DNA from: Laburnicola sp. R22_1
Taxonomy: Eukaryota > Ascomycota > Dothideomycetes > Pleosporales > Didymosphaeriaceae
DNA: 64,000 bases
Reading direction: 5' to 3'
NCBI GenBank assembly: GCA_014281115.1
Contig: JACONQ010000009.1
Location: 2,418,001 to 2,482,000 of the forward strand
The notes beneath the pieces are model-generated. The model ran no database searches. It had not been told where the DNA came from and saw nothing but the letters and a program-made list of their open reading frames with translations. Within the stretch, counting starts at the first letter, position 1. Each line of letters begins with the position of its first letter. Below are positions 58,133 through 64,000 of this stretch, one piece after another. The position numbers and the translations under genes were made by a program.

Positions 58133-59920
58133 AGTATAATTTAGTATTAGTGTTGCTCTAAACTCTTATACCTATTAATTATATTATTCCTTCTTTTAAT
58201 TATTATAGGATCTACTAGCGTATTCTACTAGAGGCCTTGCCTATAGAGTAATTAGAAAGATACTAGGTTGCATAGTAGATTAGGATAGTAGGTAATATTA
58301 TCTAGCCTTATTACTCTATTTTCTTATACACTCTTAATATATAAATAGACACTTTTATATTTTCTAATTTATACTTATATTACGCTCGTCTATATAAAGT
58401 CTTCTAGTAATAGTAGTTATAGTTTAATAAAATAATTAATATTATTAAAGATATAGTTAGTTATGCTAGAATTAAGAATTATAAAGTAGTATAGTAGGTA
58501 TATATTTAGGTCTAAGTAGTAGGAGGCGGTATTAAAGCTTACTAAAAGGATAGTAATTTATCTACTATCTAGTTATTTATTATTAGCAACTTTAGTAATT
58601 TAAGTTAGAGTAAAAGTACTTAATTATTTAATTCTTAGTGTTTATAATCTTAGACACTTTATAGATTTTATACTTTTTATAAGCACTAGATTATTCTCTA
58701 TTCTAAATTTTATTAAGGCAACTATTGCTAGCTTTAGTTAAAACTATTTAGGTTATTTCTTAGGAAAAGTATAAAAGCAGTTTTTTAGATTATAGTATTG
58801 TTTGTAAGTAGGGTACTTAAGATTTAATTTTTCTTAGCTACTAACTATTGTTAGCTTATTATCTATAATTGCAGACTACTTAGATTTAGCTTTAAAGCTA
58901 GCTTTCTTAGCATGTAATCTATCTCGCTTAAGTAATACTGATTTATCTATAGAATAGGTGTCCCTATCTATAGTCTAGGTAGTAGTACTACTATTAGTAA
59001 GAGATAGTCCTATAGTAGTAAAAGTGCTCTTTTATTTGCCCTTAATTAGGTGCTACATTACTATATATTCTTAAAAGAGTTTTACTATTTCTTTTTCTTC
59101 TAATAGTATAATTCTTACTTCTATTCTAATAAAAGGTTATAACCTAAATAGGTATAATATTAGATACTACCTTTATACAATTCTTCTTAACTAAGTCAGA
59201 CTTTTAGAGCTCTAGGACTTTGTTAAACTTAGCTTCTATAGCTATATAATTATACTTAGCAAGCTAAATTGCCTATAATCTAGTAGTTCTTATTAGGCTG
59301 GCAAATAGGCATAGGTTAGGTTGGAGTTAGGTTCCCTTATATAAGATCCTAACTCCAACCTAACCTCTACCTATATATTTTGTGCTAGTAATAGGTATAG
59401 GTTAAGTTAGGGTTACATAGACTATAGATTAGGTTAGGGTTATATAGACTAGATTATATTAGGTCTAACTAATTATATTTTTATTAGCTATATATAATTT
59501 TTATAGTAAATTACTATAAAAATGCCCTTATTATTATAGTAGCAATTATTACGTTTACTTATTATAGTAAAAGTACAGCTTTAGTGTTAAATATATATAT
59601 TAAACCTAACTAAGCGCCTTACTATTTACCTAGTATCTATATACTTCTTATAGTACCTATCTGCTAGCTATATATTCTTAGCCTATATAGTAACCTATTA
59701 TATATAAATAGTGTTAATATTAGTATTTATATTATAGTAGGAGTAGAGTATTATAAAGAAATACCTTTAAATATTCTAACTAAAAAAGCCTCTATTACCT
59801 CCTAGAGAGCAGCTAGTACAGTAAACTAGAAGCGCAGATTTTTCTTATTATTATTTTATACTATTTCCTTAATAAGGCAGCAAAATAGTATTTTTCTAAT
59901 AAGGGGCTTAATACTCTTTT
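58133..59920. other. TA-rich repeat debris
   Basis: RIP-like sequence without frames, probably more of the reverse copia element. It includes a perfect hairpin (59313-59366) and a degenerate 28-bp tandem with GGTTAGGGTTAYATAGAC (about 59398-59456). Confidence 0.5.
59313..59366. repeat. Perfect 19-bp inverted repeat (hairpin)
   Basis: AGGTTAGGTTGGAGTTAGG and its exact complement, separated by a 16-nt loop. CpA-containing words in the arms are unmutated although the surroundings are RIP-flattened. Confidence 0.85.
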
Positions 59921-60680
59921 TGTCCGTACACCGTATAGGCAAGAGCACCTAAGAGTGTTAAGGTTTCAATATTGCCGCACGATAGCATTACGTAGGGATT
60001 ACATAATGTCCATACGCCACAGCCTGTGCGCTATAGGATCTTCTCCTTTCTATCCGCACCCTCTCTAGAGATAAGCAATTAATACTAAGTTAGTTCTATT
60101 ATATTATTTTCTTTTCTTATACAATTATTCTATATACTCTCCACACTTGCTAATACAAAGTATTAGATATTAATATCTATATAGCTAGCTGTAGAGCCTA
60201 TTTAACACTAATTAGTAGATAACTAACTCTTAACTACAAATTAGCAAGAGTAAAGACAAATTATATAAGTTATTATTAGCTATATAATTTGTTTTATTAT
60301 ACTCTATTCTCTATATATAAAAGAATAGCAGATTAAACCTTTATAAAGTTAGTAAGTAACTATTACTACTATATAAAATAAAGAAAGCGATTATATAAGA
60401 CGTACAAAACCTATCCTTATTTATAGAAAGAGCAGATTAACTCTTTTATTAAGTTAGTAAGTAGATATTACTACTATACAAGATTTAAGAGAAGATAGTG
60501 CACTAAGCATACTACTAGTAACTATATAAATATATAGTTAGACAATAACAAACTCTAATAAAGCGCAACCCTTTATATAACCAACCTATTAAATAAACTA
60601 GTTATATAATAACTACCTCTACTACTACTTTATATAAAGCCCTTACCTTTACTACCTCTACCTTATAAGATAACTCTAAT

Positions 60681-62980
60681 ATGCCTAAATATACTAGACT
60701 ATGCAATAAGTATACTAAAGAGATAGGAATATTAGAGGCAACACTACGCAAGGGAACAAGACCTAAGTACTAGAAGGATAAAATTAGCCTAGTAGACAAT
60801 CCCTCTCCATTAGAAATGCAATTATACGCAGTATATACTATTATTAATTATTATACATTATACTAAAAAGGGACAGCTTTTTTAGAATTATTCTAGGCAG
60901 ACTTTAAAGGATAAGAAGAACACTATTTTTTAAAGTTAAACTGTGCGTTTAGAAAAGAGCTTATTATAGTCCTAAAAGAAAAGGGCATTATACTAAGAAT
61001 AGACGCTAGAGCTATAAGTGCTAGTAAACTATATAAAGTAGCCTAAGGTAATACAAATATGACTTATATATTACTACCCTTGCCAGCCCGCTTAACTCCT
61101 TATACACAAATACTAAGGCTAATCTTAAAGATACCTAAGCTAGTTAGGCTATTGCACAAACCTAAATAGAGTAAGCTACTACTACTATAGGTACCTATAT
61201 AGCTATAGGTTCCTATAGACATCTTAAAAGAATCTTTATATAAGTACTAAGGACAATCCTATTTATATAAACAACTAAATAACCCACCACTCTTTACACA
61301 TAGTATCTAACTACTATTTTGCCCACCTACTCATAATTATTAAATACTATATATAATAGAACTACCACTAGTTAAATATAAATTATAGGCACTATACTAA
61401 TCTACACAGACTAAGCCTATACTATAATCTAACCTATACAAACTTCCGCCTAAGTATAACCTACCTTCTTAGAAAATTCTAGCTAATAAGATAATCTAAT
61501 TTTAAAAGGCATAGAATAAGGATAACAACTATACTAGAGCTCTATACAATATTTTAGTAGACAAGACTAGAATCTTTATAGATCTATACAGACGCCTAGA
61601 TATTACTAAGAATTAATATCCAAATATCTTTTAGATATCCTTACTAGCCGTACAGTATAGTATTATCTCTATACTATCCACTCTAGACAATTATAAAAGT
61701 ACTTATATAAAGTACTTAATAGTTACTTTAACACTACTATTAACTATATCTAGTATTAGATAGACTAGACTATAATAACTTTCGCATAATGCCAGCATAA
61801 AAACCCTAATAAGAGTCTACACAAAGTCCTAGAGGCAATAATTAATAGGCTTACCCTTACATAGAGAGTATTAGGTGTAGACTTTACTAGGGAAATTTCT
61901 CTCTATACTATTATTATATAAGTATACTATAGACACCTAGAACTAGAGTAGGCTATATTGATCTCTCAGCCTACCTATAAAGCTCTATTTACTAATTTCT
62001 ATACGTTAATCTAAGTTACAATTAATTGCCAATCTAATTAGTATTTATAAGAGGTTAATATATACTACACTAATCGCAAATATAACTTTTCTATATAAAA
62101 AGAGAAATTACTAGTCCCTTACAAATAAGGATTTTATAAACATTTTATACTATTATTATTGCGATCCTAATTAAACAATATTTATATAAGACTAAAGAAG
62201 TGTTTTGTGTACTATAAAGAAGGTTATTAGTCTTCTAACTATCTGCGCGATAAGCGTACCCGCGCAATAAGGTAGTATATTACCTTCTATAAAGAGTATA
62301 ATAATAAAACGCCTTTATACAAAACTGTTTAGTCCTATATTTAGGATATAAAAGGGTATAATAATAAGAAACCTACTTTGCACAAAGAAGAGGAGTAGAG
62401 TAAAGATAATAAGGATAGTAATAATTAAGTATCCTACCTAACCACTACTACCTATCTTTACCGCACAACTAGCGAACATATCTATAAGATAGAGCTAGAG
62501 GAGTGTGCAGAATAGTTTATTCTTAAAGATTAATACTATATAATATACTAGGGTGAACTATAGAATATAGATATAGTAAGAATTTCCACTATTAGTAAAG
62601 CATAGCTAAAGACATATATATAAGAGAACCTCTATATAAAGATTAATTAGATACCTAGTAATACTAATATTAGCTTTAGAGGTTAGAACCTATAAGGATC
62701 TTTAGAAACTATATAAATTACAAATCTAATAAAAACAGTTACCTACTACATTCTAGACACTCTAACACTATTTCTACTGTTACTAGCAGATACTAACAAG
62801 CTAAGTGCCTACTTTAACAATGTTCTAGATATTATTATACAAAAGGACGGCACAACTATACCTATCGTACGCAAATGGGGACACTCTGTCTTTAATATTA
62901 GTAAGAAAGAAACTGTGTCTTTCTTTACTAAACAAACTAAGCAAAAAGAACTCTATATAAACAACACATTATTGCCGTAA
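60681..62980 (+). pseudogene. gag-like remnant of the non-autonomous LTR element
   Basis: From ATG 60681 the frame reads MPKYTRLCNKYTKEIGILEA with scattered TAG codons. A degenerate zinc knuckle, CFVYYKEGYQSSNYLRDKRT (cysteines replaced by tyrosines), lies at about 62200. A segment ADTNKLSAYFNNVLDIIIQK then VRKWGHSVFNISK is typical of the region before integrase in fungal copia polyproteins. It stops after INNTLLP, and the 3' LTR follows about 280 bp later. Confidence 0.7.
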
Positions 62981-63226
62981 TCTTATTATTAACTGCGCAA
63001 TCTTATCCTTAACTACTATTAGCCAGACCGCTACTCCACTACTAATAAGCCTAATCGCGCCTTTAATAAATAGCAGCAAAGTACAACAAATAGTTACTTA
63101 ATAGAATCTTCCTATTAACGAGAACAAACTAGCTAGAGTAGAAGACGTATAGATAGGGGATTAATAAATAGACCTAATAAATATTAGCAAGTAGATAGTT
63201 TGTGCAGAGAAAGAGAGAGCCACTAA

Positions 63227-63254
63227 TAGCAACTTTAAAAATAAAAAGTTGCTA
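63227..63254. repeat. 10-bp hairpin one base before the 3' LTR
   Basis: TAGCAACTTT and its exact complement AAAGTTGCTA with an 8-nt A-rich loop, ending one base before the LTR. Confidence 0.75.
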
Positions 63255-63547
63255 GTGTCTATATACTATATAGGCAAAGGCACCTAAAAGTATTAAGATT
63301 TTATTATTGCTATATAATAGTATTACATAGGAATTATATAATGCCTGTGCGCTACAGTCTATACGCTGTAGAATCTTCTCCTTTCTATTCATACCCTCTC
63401 TAGAGATAAGTAATTAATACTAAGTTAGTTCTATTATATTATTTTCTTTCCTTGTACAATTATCCTATACACCCTCCACACTTAATAATATAGAGTATTA
63501 GATATTAATGTCTATATAGCTAGCTGTAGAGCCTATTTAACACTTTT

Positions 63548-64000
63548 AGTACTTTTTAATTTCTCTAAGCGTAATAGCTATATGTGGCGTTATATTAACT
63601 ACCTAGGAGTAGCACAACAAAGGCTTTTATCTCAAATAACATGACAAAAAAAGCAGAGCCCCCTGCTTAGTAATTAAAAAGAGCGTAAAAAAGGTGTAAT
63701 AGCTATGTATTATTAGAATATATATGTAATAAATAGCTATAATAATAATATACTACCTAGCTTCTAGTAGTGCTTTTTTAGCGTAATAGGTAGTGTTTTC
63801 AAGACGCCTTTTACGTAGCCTTAGTAGCTAGTAGCTTTTTTTTTACTTAAGTTTTATTAGTAACTAGTTTAGTGTATTTAGATAGTCTAGTATGTGCTAT
63901 TATTTTAGAAATTAAAGTTATATAGTAGTTAAGGCTATAAAGTATTAAAAAAGTAGCTAGGAGAATAGTAAGGTAGAGTAGCTAAGTAGGTAGTAAGATA
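63548..64000. other. TA-rich repeat, second copy of the fold-back arm
   Basis: ACTACCTAGGAGTAGC and AAAAAAAGCAGAGCCCCCTG, then TTAGTAATTAAAAAGAGCGT, match 33168-33250 in the same orientation with fewer transitions. No gene. Confidence 0.6.

Larger units (their letters stand above)
59921..63542 (+). mobile_element. Gag-protease-only LTR retroelement (non-autonomous)
   Basis: Two 287-bp LTRs (59921-60207, 63256-63542; TGTCYRTAYAC...CCTATTTAACA) with the 5-bp duplication CTTTT (59916-59920, 63543-63547). The internal part is only 3.05 kb, too short for a full polyprotein. No integrase or RT motif was seen. Confidence 0.88.

Noticed and set aside
59398..59456. TTAGGG-containing words as interstitial telomere
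   Set aside because: Only two degenerate units within a 28-bp repeat, no consecutive TTAGGG array.

Overview
The window is nuclear DNA of a filamentous ascomycete, most likely a dothideomycete (Pleosporales-like). Genes have short GT-AG introns of about 43-60 bp (one reaches 184 bp). They encode fungal proteins such as RTC1, an HMT1-type ABC transporter, RPN11, RPD3 and a metacaspase. Gene-bearing GC-balanced blocks alternate sharply with TA-rich blocks packed with stop codons. The stops are dominated by TGG-to-TAG and other CpA-to-TpA changes, the signature of repeat-induced point mutation (RIP). The species cannot be fixed from the sequence alone.

Layout. 1-1805: 3'-truncated MFS transporter (-). 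2602-5617: F-box/LRR pseudogene (-), split by a 1.24-kb element (3589-4832). 5771-7603: RIP-mutated Fot1/pogo DNA transposon. 7668-19224: Ty1/copia retrotransposon with 184-bp LTRs, itself interrupted by a Tad1-like LINE (10945-17173). 20020-20534: small two-exon gene. 21327-28356: MYND-finger gene (-), split by a 3.1-kb hAT transposon (23427-26540). 29300-29719: four-exon ribosomal protein eS21 gene. 32234-32571: MITE with a 9-bp target duplication. About 32990-33250: a fold-back repeat.

34010-52890 is the conserved gene block: RTC1/SEA2 (-) head-to-head with an HMT1-like ABC transporter (+); RPN11 (-) head-to-head with RPD3 (+); an exonuclease III-like gene (+) flanked by two inverted 152-bp MITEs; a metacaspase (-); a tandem repeat array; and a broken coiled-coil gene (-). 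From 52892 to the end the DNA is again RIP-mutated. It holds a reverse-oriented copia relic, a solo LTR, a short A-tailed element, a second copy of the 1.2-kb element, and a gag-only LTR element (59921-63542).

Functionally the intact genes are housekeeping: translation, proteasomal deubiquitination, histone deacetylation, TORC1-linked SEA complex and vacuolar transport. They form no obvious pathway or secondary-metabolite cluster. The most interesting signal is the transposon stratigraphy: six insertions dated relative to one another by target-site duplications, two of them splitting genes whose reading frame closes exactly when the insert is skipped, and two element families with no recognised coding capacity.
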